In this document: in pieces, positions 53,200 through 64,000 of the stretch
How positions within the stretch are numbered: the stretch's first letter is position 1
How the letters are laid out: every line of letters begins with the position of its first letter
Assembly (NCBI RefSeq): GCF_029867415.1
Contig: NW_026705454.1
Location: 496,001-560,000 of the forward strand
Source: Vicia villosa
Lineage: Eukaryota; Streptophyta; Magnoliopsida; Fabales; Fabaceae
Length of the DNA stretch: 64,000 bases
Direction of reading: 5' to 3'
Position numbers and translations under genes: made by a program
The notes under the pieces: model-generated
The model's input: the letters and a program-made list of their open reading frames with translations, nothing else
What the model was told of the DNA's origin: nothing
The model's database searches: none

Positions 53200-55094
53200 T
53201 GTAAGTTCTCTAACTTTAGGCTGAATTAAGTTCTCTAACTATAGGCTGAATTAAGAGAAGACCAATTGTAAGTTCTTTAAAGAGATCTCCTCTTGCCTCT
53301 ACCATCCGGTGAAGTATTTGTTACCATCTCCAAACATGGGCTTCGTTTGTGTGTGGGTGAGCTCTGTCTGTCTTTGGTTTTTTGAGGGTTGTCTTTGTCA
53401 ATTTTTCACCAAAAAAGGGGAGAAAGGATTAACTCGAACGAGTCTAGAACTGGGCTTCTCAATTGCTGATCAGACATGTCAAAGAGGAAGCAGTCATGTC
53501 TAGTATCTGGTCTGGAAGGAAATGCATTTGTGATTTGTGATCTAAGTTATGAACATAGTTGTGACCTGTGTTCTGAGTTACCCGGGGTAGCATGTGGATA
53601 CTTCTTAAGTTTCCTCTCATGCTCTAGGTCGACTGGTGGCTGTTGATAAAAAAAGGCTTATTAGTTTCTCTTATGCCACCATTGGTCTTCTGTGAGAAGA
53701 ATTGGTTCCTGGGTTAAGGGGGAGTGTAATTCATCTTCTTCCTCCTATACACCTAATGACCTCTGGATCCTTTCTCGTTGATCCTGAGGTTTCTGTTGGT
53801 TGGTGTTAAGGTTCCAGCTACAATGGAGCTGATTCAGAATATTGGATTGAAGGTGTTGCGCAAGATGTCTTGACATCTTATTTGAAGACTGAATCTGTCC
53901 ACAGTTGCTGAAGTCTACTACACAGTTGTTGAGATCTACTGTTTCTAGTAGATGTGTAATTTCTAACCTGCTAAGTTGTAATTTCTAATTGATTTAATTA
54001 TTTATTTTAGCCAAAATTTGCCAAAGGGGGAGATTGTAAGTTCTCTAACTTTAGGATTGACATTAATTTTAGTAAAACAAATAAAGCAGGTTTAGTAGAT
54101 AGGCTGAATTAACTTGTTAACAGGAACAGGTTGAGAAAGAAGTTCTATCTCATGTAAAGACATGTTGTGTTGAGATGTCTCAACATCTGGAATGACATGT
54201 CGTATGAGATGTCATATATAACATCATACGACATCGTGCCTGAACTGAAGTGGATAAGTTAAATTTATTATGATTCGACAACCATAGATATATTAAGAGA
54301 TATGATGCAATCATATAAGGTGGTATATGTTTAACAGGTCATAAGAATCAATCAGAATATTTGAAGAATATAAAGTTTCTAAATAAAGAGAATATTTAGG
54401 AAACAAATGATTGAAGACCTTTCTTGTAGCAGAAGTAACTGCTGATTTGTAGAAGCTAATGAAGATGTGATTAGAAGCCCAAATCCAGTTGGGTACAAGA
54501 TATAAATATAAGGATTTGTGACTTAGATTGATATGGCTCAAGATGTAGAAGTCTTGGGTTTGTCAAGGTGAATCTCCCGGGTTGTGGGAAGATCACCATG
54601 TTCCTCTCAAAGCTGTGAAGCAAGAGAAGTAGTGTTTACCTCGAAGCCTGTAGGCAAGAGGTGTATTGTTCTTGGAGGAAGCTATGAAGTAACTCTAAGT
54701 TATTGTTATTAGTCAAGAGTCTTAACTAGGTATTGTCAAAGAAGTGAGCCTTCTGTGATTGTTTGATACTGTAGGGTATCGCTGTTTGTGTTTGAAGGGG
54801 GCCTCATATCTTAGTGAGTCTTAGGTAGAAGTTTCTCATTGGGTAGTAATTAAGTGAGAAGTTATAAATCGAAGGTTTTTTAGCTTCAAATTGATACTGA
54901 TGATAGTGAACTTCAATCCTGGCTTGGTAGTCCCCAAAGTAGGTGTGTTTGTCACCAAACTGGGTTGACAATCACTTGTGATCTTTAACTTTCAGTACTG
55001 CATGAAATTGTTTTTATCTTGCCTGTGTAATTTCTGACATACCGGATGTCTCGAAATCCTATATGACATGTGGGTCTGTTGCACCAGAATTTCA
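53200..55094 (+). mobile_element. Internally deleted copia-type LTR element
   Basis: A short stub of 5' LTR (53200-53290) starts TGTAAGTTCTCTAACTTTAGG and contains a duplicated 25-bp unit (53203 and 53228). Non-coding internal sequence follows, then a PPT CCAAAGGGGGAGAT and a 3' LTR from 54035 that opens with the same 21 bases. It probably ends TTTCA at 55094. Flanks ACCAT (53195-53199) and ACTAT (55095-55099) differ by one base and may be an aged TSD. No coding frame. The PPT style is that of Ty1-copia elements. Confidence 0.75.
54035..55094 (+). repeat. 3' LTR of the deleted copia-type element (about 1060 bp)
   Basis: Starts TGTAAGTTCTCTAACTTTAG right after the PPT. The right end is set by the TG...CA rule and the imperfect TSD. 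ATATAAATATAAGG at about 54501 is a likely TATA box. Confidence 0.7.
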
Positions 55095-56268
55095 ACTATG
55101 TATGAAGCCATTTTCTTCGAAAAGCTTTCGGCTTATTTGGTAGAGAACAAAATAATGACGTATTTAGAAGCCAAAGTTAAAATCATTGCTATCGAAGCCA
55201 TATAAAATGACCTACACACAAAAGGACCTGGGGTACACTACAAGCCTGAGCCCCCTGATCGACATGTATCAGTCAAAGGAATGGACCAGAGGCTTTATGT
55301 TATTTATGATGAAGTGCCTCTAGGATTCGAAAGAGACCTGGTCACCACAAGCGCAAAGATGTTGGCACAGGACCCCCTCAAAGAAATATATCTTAGAGAC
55401 GGGACCACGAAAAGAATCACATACATAAGTGCAAAGCTCGGCCCAGGAAAAAAGGCTAAGTTGATTCAATTGCTAAAAGGGAACAAATACTGTTTCACCT
55501 GGGATTATGACGAAATGCCTGGTTTAAGAAGAGATCTGGTTGAATTGAAGCTACCTATGAAGGATGGAAATAAGCCCATCAAGAAGACTCCACGAAGATT
55601 CACCTCAGATATCCTCTCCAATATTAAAAAGGAAGTCGAAAGACTTCTTTGCTGCAAATTCATTAGGACCACAAGGTATGTCGAATGGATTGCAAATATA
55701 GCTCCTGTTATTAAGAAAAATGGTTCTTTAAGAATATGTATAGATTTTCGTGACCTAAATGCTGTAACTCCTAAAGACGAATATCCAATGCCGGTGGAAG
55801 AAATGTTGATTGATTCAGCTACAAATTTTGAGTATCTAAGTATGCTTGATGGATACTCTGGATATAACCAAATCTTCATTGCTGAATAAGATGTGTTAAA
55901 AACAGCATTTCGATGCCCTAGGGCAATAGGTACCTATGAATGGATAGTCATGCCTTTTGGACTCAAAAATGCTCAGGAAACTTACCAAAGGGCAATGAAT
56001 TCTATATATCATGACTTCATCGAAACCTTTATGCAGGTTTACATTGATGATATAGTAATAAAATTTGTATCATATGAGAGTCATCTGGATCACCTTCGCC
56101 AATCATTCGAAAGGATGAGAAAGCATAGCCTGAAGATCAATCCTCTTAAATGTGCTTTCTTTGTGCAGGCCAGAGACTTTTTGGGCTTTGTGGTCTATAA
56201 AAAGGGGATAGAGATTAACCAGAACAAAATGAAGGCTATCATGGAAGCGAAAGCACCATTGACAAATT
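55095..56268 (+). pseudogene. pol: RT of the Tat-type gypsy element, broken
   Basis: From 55281 it reads as a protease-RT linker, then RT: LRICIDFRDLNAVTPKDEYP, LDGYSGYNQIFIAE, a stop at 55887-55889, then TAFRCPRAIGTYEWIVMPFG and VYIDDIVIKF with the catalytic YxDD. It ends in [10 protein letters not shown] where the family continues into the RT thumb. Upstream of 55281 only weak traces (NYV-KPFSSKSF style) remain. Confidence 0.87.
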
Positions 56269-58685
56269 TTTGAAATTAACTAGAGCTCTGGATCGGTTTG
56301 TTGTGGTGTTTATTGATGATATCTTGATTTACTCTAAATCAGAAGCGAAGCCTGCTGAACATTTGAAATTAGTATTACAAGTTTTGAAAGAGAAGAAGTT
56401 GTATGCGAAATTGTCCAAGTGTGAATTTTGGTTAAAGGAAGTTAATTTTCTTGGTCATGTTATTTCAGGTGATGGAATTATCGTAGATCCATCCAAAGTA
56501 GATGCCGTGTTACAATGGGAGACTCCAAAGTCGGCTACCAAGATTAGAAGCTTTTTGGGATTAGCTGGTTATTATAGAAGGTTTATCGAAGGTTTTTCTA
56601 AGTTGACACTTCTGTTGACTAAGTTGACTTGTAAGGATAAGGATTTTGTGTGGGACATCAAATGTGAAGAAAGTTTTACTGAATTAAAGAAAAGATTGAC
56701 GTCGGCTCCGATTTTGACATTGTCGAATTCAGAAGAATCTTTTGTGGTGTATTGTGATGCTTCTAAGATGGGTTTAGGAGGTGTGTTTATGCAAAATGAT
56801 AAAGTAGATGCTTGTGCATCGAGACAGTTGAGAACTCATGAGAAGAACTATCCTATGCATTATTTAGAGCTTGCTGCAGTTGTTTTTGTATTGAATATTT
56901 GGAGGCATTATCTTCATGGTTCTAGATTCGAAGTATTTAGTGACCATAAGCATTTAAAATATTTATTTGCTCAGAAGGAATTGAATATGAGACAACGAAG
57001 ATGGTTGGAGTTATTAAAAGATTATGATTTCGATTTGAATTATCATCAAGTAAAAGCTAATGTTGTGGCTGATGCTTTAAGCCGAAAGACTTTGCATATG
57101 TCGGAAATGATGGTTAAGGAGTTGGAGTTAATTGAGCAGTTCAGAGATATGAGTTTGGTGTGTCAAGTGACACTGAGGAGTGTTATGTTGGGAATGCTGA
57201 AGATTAATAATGATTTTCTGGATAGTATCAAAGAATCTCAGAAGTCAAATGTGAAATTAGTAGTTTTGATGGTTGGAACCGATCAGTCTGAGAATAAGGA
57301 TTTCATGTTAGATGCGAAAGGTGTGTTGAGATTCCGTGATCGAATTTGTATTCTTGATGATGCAGAGATGAAGAAAGTGATTCTTGAGGAAAGTCATAGA
57401 AGTAATTTGAGTAATCATCCAGTAGCTACTAAATTGTATCAATACTTGAAGAATTTGTTTTCGTGTCCTGGGATGAAGTGTGATGTAGCGCAGTTTGTGT
57501 TTGCATGTTTAACTTGTCATAAGTCGAAAATTGAACATCAGAAGCCTACAGGGTTGATGCAACCGTTAGAAGTTCCAAAATGGAAGTGGGATAACATTTC
57601 AATGGACGTTGTGACAGGATTACCTAATACTTTGAGAGGACATGATTTAATTTGGGTGATTGTTGATAGGCTTACGAAGTCGGCTCATTTTATTCCTATT
57701 AACATCACTTATCCAGTATCAAAGTTAGAGGAGATTTATACTAGTGTAATTGTAAATTTGCATGGTGTTCCTTTGTGTATTGTGTCGAATAGAGATTCGA
57801 GGTTTACTTCTAATTTTTGGAAGCGTTTCCAAGAGGCGTTGGGTTCTAAGCTGAGATTGAGTTCTGCGTATCATCCTCAGACAGATGGTCATACGGAGAG
57901 GACTATTCCGTCGTTGAAGGATTTGTTAAGAGCATGTGTTCTTGAGCAGGGAGTCTTGTGGGACACTTATCTTCCATTGATCGAGTTCAGTTATAATAAC
58001 AATTAACATTCTAGTATTGGAATTGCGCCTTTTGAAGCGTTGTATGGTCGGAGACGTAGGACTCCTTTGTGTTGGCATGAATCTTGAGAAAATGTAGTAC
58101 TTGGACCGGAAATTGTTCGAGAGACTATCGAGAAGGTGAAATTAATTCGAGAGAAGAAGAAAACTTCTCAAAGTAGACAAAAGAGTTATCATGACAAGCG
58201 AAGGAAAGATTTGGAATTTTAGGCGGGAGATCACATGTTTTTGAGAGTCACACCGGTGACCGGTGTGGGGCGAGCATTGAATTCTAAGAAGCTCACTCCT
58301 CGTTTAATGGTCCGTACGTATCAGATTTTGGACAGAGTTTGAAATGTCACTAATAGAGTGGCTTTACCTCCTAATCTTTCGAATTTGCATGACGTTCCAT
58401 GTGTCCCAACTCTGAAAGTATATTTCAGATCCATCTCATGTGATTCATATGGATGATGTGCAAGTAGGAGATAATCTTACGGTGGAGACGATGCCTGTAC
58501 GAATCGAGGATGATGAAACAAAGACGCTAAGAGGCAAGGAGATTGCTTTGGTGAAAGTGGTCTGGTCGGGAGCTGCCGGAGAAAGCATGACGTGGGAGTT
58601 GGAAAGCAAGATGCGGGAATCTTATCCTGAGTTGTTCGAATCAGGTAAATTTTCGAGGATGAAAATATTATAAGTGGGGGAGAGT
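56269..58685 (+). pseudogene. pol: Chromovirus-type Ty3/gypsy pol fragment with chromodomain remnant
   Basis: Begins inside RT just before [13 protein letters not shown]. It continues with the connection [16 protein letters not shown], RNase H ([15 protein letters not shown]), the integrase zinc region (HRSNLSNHP ... CLTCHKSK) and the integrase core with [19 protein letters not shown] and [12 protein letters not shown], so the D,D,E residues are present. A TAA at 58004-58006 and at least four later stops break the C-terminal part. A chromodomain-like end (ALVKVVWSGAAGESMTWELE) lies at about 58545-58605, directly before PPT AAGTGGGGGAGAG and the LTR. The 5' half of the element is missing. Confidence 0.88.
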
Positions 58686-60730
58686 TGTAATGCCCGTAAT
58701 TAATTAATTATTTTATTAATTGATTTCCGATTAATTGTCGTGAAGTGTTGAGATATTGATATGTCGATTTAAGCTGTTGTGTGGCTAGTTGATTAAATTA
58801 GTCGATTTAGTCGTAGAAATAATAGTAGATTAAATGAGACTAATTAGTAAGTGGGCCTAGTTCTTGTGTTAGCAGTAGAATTGTGGGAGTGTGAATTAAG
58901 CCCATTAGAAATAACAAAAAAATAGAGTTTCTATTATATTAGTTAATTGGAATTAGAGGAAATATATAACATTAGAAATATTAGTAAAAACTAGGTTAGC
59001 AGAACAAAAACAAAAGCAAGGGTTTGGAGAGGATACGTAGCAGCTGCAACACATAGAGGCAAGGTTGGGAAATTCAATCGGAGAATTTTAGAGTGACCTT
59101 TAATCCAAGGTAAAGGGAGGGGTTCTAACTCTACAAACGGGAATATGATCGATGATATGCGGGGTTGTTAAAAAAATACTACTGTGTTTGGTGTTATTTG
59201 TTGTTTGTGTTTGGTATTGTCTGCTGTATGCTTTTGAAATTAATAAGAAATTGTTTCTATCAATGAATGGTTGTGCTGATTTAGCATGATTTAATGTCTT
59301 TGTATAGTAGGCGTTGTTAATGTTATTGATATCCATGTAATTGCTGATTGTTGTGTTACTGGTTCGTTGATAAAATTATGTATTGATCAAATTCTGAGAA
59401 TATTTTGTGAATTGGTAGAAGAGAAGAGTAATGGTTGGAGGAAGAAGGAAACTGTGGCGGGGGCTACAGAGGTTAAGGGGCGGGCACCCCATAAGTCTAG
59501 GATGGGCGCCCCTTATGACTATAAGGGTGGGGGCAGGCGCTTCACTTTAAGGGGTGGGGGCCACCATTTTCTCCTTAGTGTTTCTTAGTGATACGGTAAC
59601 GTCTAATTAGTATAATTCCCTCTTATCTCCTAATTAAATTTAGTAACAACAAGGTAATTAGTAGAAGCACGTCACATGAAATTGATACAGTAATAGAAGC
59701 TGGATTAGCAGAGTTTTAATTATAGCAAAGTCGATGTATGATTACCAGCAATAAGTTAGAAGATTAATTTGAAATCTCAGTATAAGTTTTAATAGCATAG
59801 TAGAAATACTAATAGCATATGTATAATTAGCAGTAGTATGTAGCAGAGGATACCAGTAGTGATTTTAGCAGCAGAAAATATATTGCCAGTTAGTATATTC
59901 TTAGAAGGGGCTGTTCCGGGAATACTCCATTATGCCGCTATTTTCTTTGTAATATATCGTTGATGTTGTGATGCTAATATTTTGTTAATAATCCGAAATG
60001 AAGGAATTATTGTGACGATGAATTACCATCTATATTTTGGTAATAATAATGATATAGGTGTATGCCTTGCGATGAGATTTGTTGTTCTTGAGTATGTGAT
60101 GTTGCATTCATCGAGTCACATACATTTGCATATTTTTGCAACGGCATGGATTGACAAACTACGATGAAGGTTTATGACTTGTTGATGCCTCTATTTATTT
60201 GTACTTTAGCGATGGGGACTGAAGCCCTGGGTACCACATGCATGTGCATTGTTAGTGTCACATTCTATATTGCATGAGTATGAATCGATGTGAAGTGTTG
60301 TGATTTGAATTGAGAATTAAATAGCTTGTTGGATATAATGATGTGAGGTGAAGTGATTGAGATGATAATACCATGACATGGTAGTTTTATGCAATCTAAC
60401 TAATATATTATTATTTATCATAATCTCAATTATATTGGTAGATATTTCACCCTTTTTCTTGCTGGCCGTTGCCTTTATACTGGTAACGTGTAGGGTGATC
60501 CGCAGTGAGTGAAGATTTAGTTGCTGTCAGTTTGAGTCAGTGTCGTCGCTCTGATACGTAGCACTCGGGAGGATGAACGCATGTTTTATTGATTGTTGAT
60601 TTTATTCCGTTGCTGAATTTTCGAGTTATTTTCCTTTAAGACTTGCTATTTTTGAAGTTGTTTTATGTCAAAATAAGATGCTATGTTATTTGAAGTTTAA
60701 AGTTGTGAATCTGCTGCATGGCCCTGAGTG
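58686..60730 (+). repeat. 3' LTR of the chromovirus-type element (right end uncertain)
   Basis: Starts TGTAATGCCCGTAATTAATT immediately after the PPT. It includes a GC-rich inserted-looking patch with GGGCGCCCC-like motifs (59455-59575) and ends somewhere near 60.7 kb. No matching second LTR is in the window, so the end is an estimate. Confidence 0.65.
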
Positions 60731-60799
60731 GTTCACATGAGAATTTCCCGCTCCTTCAACTGATCAAGAAGCATAGTCCTTGGCAATAAAGGCAATTTT

Positions 60800-61165
60800 G
60801 TTTATATGTGTCGACCTATGGTCAAACGTGTCGACCTCAAATTGAGAGACTTTTGTTTTGCAAAACATACAGTATGTGTCGACCTGTCTACGTGACAACC
60901 TGAAATTCGTATGTGTTTACTTGTGTTGTCTATGTTTTAACTTATGTTGTCTATGTGTCAACATGAAATTCATATGTGTTGATCTATGTTGTTTATGTGT
61001 CGACTTGAAACTTGTATATGTCGACCTATGTTGATCAGAAAATTATATTTTGCAAAAACACTCAGTATAGGTTGACCTATAAGCTGGATGTGTCGACCTA
61101 TAATGACCAGAAACTTTGGTTATGCAAAATTCACAGCATGTGTCGACCTATGCTCATATTTTTAA
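60800..61165 (+). repeat. Irregular minisatellite of TGTGTCGACCTATG
   Basis: About ten copies of (TA)TGTGTCGACCT(ATG) and decayed forms (TGTGTTGATCTATG, TGTGTCAACATG), spaced 15-70 bases apart. No coding frame. It follows the LTR and may be part of another old repeat. Confidence 0.7.
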
Positions 61166-62330
61166 CATAAAAACTTAATTTTGACTTGTAAAAACTTTTC
61201 TAAAATGCTTTAAATATCTTTAGGTTAGAATGCGCAACTAAACATAAGATATAAGGTCCAATATACACAAATACTAAATATTATAATTTTGACATCATGC
61301 AGAACATTTCTAATAAGATAGTGCACTCACAATTTTCTAAGACGACACTATTGTCTGCTAGGGAACCTAAAATGTTTGATGAAATGTTGGAATATAGCCT
61401 TGATGTGATATAGTGAATCCTCGATACAACAAAGCGAGTGTTGTTGACTTGGAAGGTTGGCAACTAATGCCTAATTCAATAGGAGAATGAATAATAGAGT
61501 GAGGTATGACCATTTCCTCTGCTGTTATCTCTCCTGCTCAATTTCTACTCCTTGGATTTAGTCTAACCATTTTATTTTGCTTATTTTTTAAGGTAAATTC
61601 TTTGGTACCCATGAATTCAAGTTGGGTACCATGTCTTTAGTGCAAACTATTATTAAATGTTAATTTATTTTAAAATAAATAGGTGAATTCTTATTTACCC
61701 AACTCAAAAAGTTGGGTAAGGTTACCTTTAGTGTAAAATACATTGAAAACATTAAATAATTATTCTATTTAATAATTAATTAAATATAAATAAATTAAAT
61801 GGTGACATGTGATTGGTTGAAGGTACACTACCCATCTTTTTGTGATGGGTAGAGAAGTTGTCCCCAAATGATATGACATGAAATTATAGTATTTGATTGG
61901 TTTAGGGTACCGATACTATCTATTAAAACATATTTACCAAAATATTCTTCGTCGCCGAGTCTCTTCCGCAGTTATCGGAGCAACGAAAAGCCAAAAAAGA
62001 GTCAACACTCAATTACAACTGAGCAACCAATACGAAATTCCTTTTCCGCAAATCATCTCTAACCAAAATTGATTTCCTCTTCTCTATATAAAAACGTGCA
62101 ACTCAAAATCAAAACCCGTCGTTCGAAGCAAGCACTGTCGGTGACGCCGGCGAATGAAAACTCAACCGCGTTACAAAGGAGAGTGAGCGAGTTACGGCGA
62201 ACGAGTTCAAATGGTGACCGGCTTGGCTTAGCGCCGTAGCTGGTGAAGCTATTCCCGGCTGTGTTCCCCTTCGCGCCGATGACGTAACAAACTCGAGAAG
62301 GTTCACCACTGTTATTATATTTATTTATTT
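61166..62330. other. Spacer, no firm gene; one promoter-like spot
   Basis: AT-rich. Near 61605-61735 TTGGGTACC and GTTGGGTAA motifs form inverted pairs that could belong to a small MITE-like element. At 62085-62093 TATATAAAA precedes a GC-richer stretch (62110-62290) like the 5' end of a gene, but the ATG at 62153 opens only a short frame. An (ATTT)n run lies at about 62319-62344. Confidence 0.4.
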
Positions 62331-62599
62331 ATTTATTTATTTTTATATCCATAAATTTAGTAACCTCAATAATTCTAAATAAAGGAATCAAAGAAGTTGT
62401 TGTTGTTGTATACAATCTCATGTAAAATTAGTAATTTTTTTCACCAGAAATATTTGATTGCAGAAAAGAATATTAGGGCAAAATATACCATAAGGCCTAT
62501 GAAGCACGACGAAAACCACACTGATATCACGACACCAATTATAATTTGAAAAGATGAATAAATTAAACTACTCAAAAGTATCCGAGTAAGTGTCGGTGT

Positions 62600-62689
62600 C
62601 TCTGGACATGGACACACCATTTTTAGAAGTGTCGGCGAAAGTTGATTTATGTAGTCGACCCCACTCAGTGGGATAAGGCCCAGTTGTAG

Positions 62690-62722
<33 letters not shown>
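62600..62722 (+). repeat. SINE-like 3' tail ending in (TTG)n
   Basis: TAGTCGACCCCACTCAGTGG followed by GATAAGGC and a run of about ten TTG/GTT units. This is the tail form known from plant Au-type SINEs. No A/B boxes were recognised upstream, so only a 3' fragment is supported. Confidence 0.5.
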
Positions 62723-62814
62723 GTATTGGTTATGTTATGTACATGCATGTTTATTTACAGTAATGATTTAATTTACCATAAACCAATTCTCACTTCAGAT
62801 TTCTCTTTGCAGGT

Positions 62815-63690
62815 TTCAGCAAATCAAACTTAAAATTCTCACAAGGTCAATAGTATACATGAATATGCTTCCCATATGAAGATTGTGTCTCAAGGAGATA
62901 TTTCTTTTTCTGGACCATTACAAGTTTCAATATAAGTGGCTTTGCTTGGGCAAAAAGCCGAAAAGACAACACTTCAATTCGATCATGTTGTTTACTATCA
63001 TTTTTTAGTGAACAGAGTATCAATACTTTGGATTCCTCTGTATTTAACTCAAAAATCATTTGGATACCATAAATCAGGAAAGTAAGGAGTTTTGTGGGAG
63101 AACACCAACTCTAGAGGCCATCATGACCCAATTGAAATTTCTAACTCTTCAAAGGAAAATCCATAGAGTAGGTTCAATCGGAAATACTTATTTGATGCTT
63201 CTGACGAGTACCACTTGCAAGAACGGTCGATGACTCAATGGAAAGTTTGTAAGTTGGCAAGAATTATCACCTGTAATTAAATTCTCCTATTCCAATCACT
63301 AAATGCTTTATAAGTTCTCATGTTTTTATCTAGTCTAATCCCAATATACCTTATCAAAATCAATAATGTCACTTGTTATCTGTGCAGGGACATCAGACTG
63401 CAGGGACGCGAGTTTGAACCTGCGACATTCCACTTATGCACCTTTAAAGGGTGAAATTCCTGCATATGCTCAAGGGTATAGTGGAAAGAAAAATGTTAAT
63501 TAGTATATCTTGAGTTGTTCAACCATGTAATTTATGTCTGCTTGGGTTAACATTACTCTTTATTTATTGCCATCCCAGCAGAGTTATCAGGATCAATGAG
63601 AAAATGTTGAATTTTCAAGACACGGTTGAAAGGCTCTTAGAAAGGAATGAGCGTCACATCCAGCGAACTGTCCGAAGATCATGTTTTCGG
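62815..63690 (+). pseudogene. C-terminal tail of a CDK-like (CRK/IBS1-type) protein kinase gene, decayed
   Basis: An exon after TTTGCAG (62815) reads SHMKIVSQGDISFSGPLQVS, then after a frame change GFAWAKSRKDNTSIRS. Further on come FDASDEYHLQERSM (about 63190) and, after an intron-like gap, DTVERLLERNERHIQRTVRR (63619-63678), in that order. These match the tail region that follows the kinase domain in plant CDK-like kinases of the At1g54610/IBS1 type, which ends in an LLERHERHIR-like motif (recognition from memory). There are several stops and frame changes, and no kinase domain in the window. It is either the end of a dead gene or a captured fragment. Confidence 0.6.
63380..63450 (+). repeat. 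Possible SINE fragment within the kinase-tail intron
   Basis: GAGTTTGAACCTGCGACATT resembles a B box followed by the body of a tRNA-derived SINE, and AAAGGGTGAAATTCC follows. No A box is clear. Weak call. Confidence 0.3.
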
Positions 63691-64000
63691 AAAGACACAT
63701 TCAACATTCAAAACAACAGGTGGTTAAACATTTGAGTAATGTTTCAAAGCTTTTGGTATTTTAGAAATCCAATACATATAGACATTTTCTTCCAAATATA
63801 CCACTAAATTAATTATAACATAATTTGATATTTGCTAGATTAGTTATGACCTGTTTATAGTATTTTTTAAAGCATGTAATGATTATAATAGGAGTATTTC
63901 AGTATTTATGCATATGAATTAAGTGATCCTTTAATTATGTGCAAATACCTTAAATACAAACACATTAAGTATATGGTTTCCAAAAATGGGACAATCGGTT

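Larger units (their letters stand above)
38995..56268 (+). mobile_element. Degenerate Tat-type Ty3/gypsy element with two nested copia insertions
   Basis: Pieces on the plus strand: LTR 38995-39790, gag and protease remnants 39871-43903, linker 53122-53199, and RT 55095-56268. Copia D (43904-53116) and a deleted copia element (53200-55094) separate them. Many stops show age. The RT motifs place it in the Tat group, as inferred from DFRDLNAVTPKDEYPMP and LDGYSGYNQIFIAE. Integrase, 3' LTR and right TSD are missing; it breaks into a different gypsy RT at about 56268. Confidence 0.85.

Noticed and set aside
59455..59588. GC-rich patch as a CpG island or gene start
   Set aside because: Lies inside a chromovirus LTR, and the frame has no recognisable domain.

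Overview
The window looks like nuclear DNA of a large-genome flowering plant, most likely a legume of the vetch/pea alliance. This is inferred from SIRE/Maximus-type Ty1-copia elements with an extra ORF behind pol, very long Ogre/Tat-like LTRs opening TGTCATACCC, plant-only domains (B3, plant mobile domain) and AT-rich spacers. There are no bacterial-style operons, rRNA genes or CRISPR arrays. Nearly everything is transposable element, inserted into one another; most junctions can be dated by 5-bp target-site duplications (TSDs) read directly from the sequence.

Left third (1-32.8 kb). Copia element A (1-8980, +) runs off the left edge with matching LTRs. It lies in a TGTCATACCCC-type LTR (8981-9653, -), which interrupts copia element B (9654-13154, -), which abuts a decayed Ty3/gypsy pol (13155-15310, -). 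From 15.3 to 32.7 kb a single minus-strand L1-type LINE is cut into pieces by three insertions with perfect TSDs: a 3.9-kb solo LTR (15539-19417, AACGC), a 2.7-kb gag-protease-only LTR element (19959-22687, CTTAA) and a copia solo LTR C (23115-30637, ATTTG). The last is itself split by a 6.3-kb solo LTR (23911-30214, GTAGC) full of tandem repeats.

Middle (32.8-39 kb). This is the only stretch with host-like genes: a broken plant-mobile-domain gene bracketed by clusters of a palindromic motif, a short B3-domain gene (the one plausibly intact host gene), and an eIF5A fragment that keeps the hypusine-site loop.

Right third (39-64 kb). A degenerate Tat-type gypsy element (+) is interrupted by copia element D (43904-53116, -, TSD GAGAA) and by a deleted copia element (53200-55094). 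It then breaks inside its reverse transcriptase and joins a chromovirus-type gypsy pol and LTR (56.27-60.7 kb). The last 3 kb hold a GTCGACCT minisatellite, a SINE-like tail and the decayed C-terminal tail of a CDK-like protein kinase gene.

Main biological point. Copia elements A and D have lost reverse transcriptase (D also protease and integrase), yet have almost identical LTRs, intact gag and an intact extra ORF. That ORF is preceded in both by a conserved promoter-like block (G-box, TATA box, AAACCCTA leader). In all three gag-bearing copies gag and protease overlap in different frames by exactly the same length. They look like recently mobile, non-autonomous elements that keep gag plus a separately promoted accessory gene.
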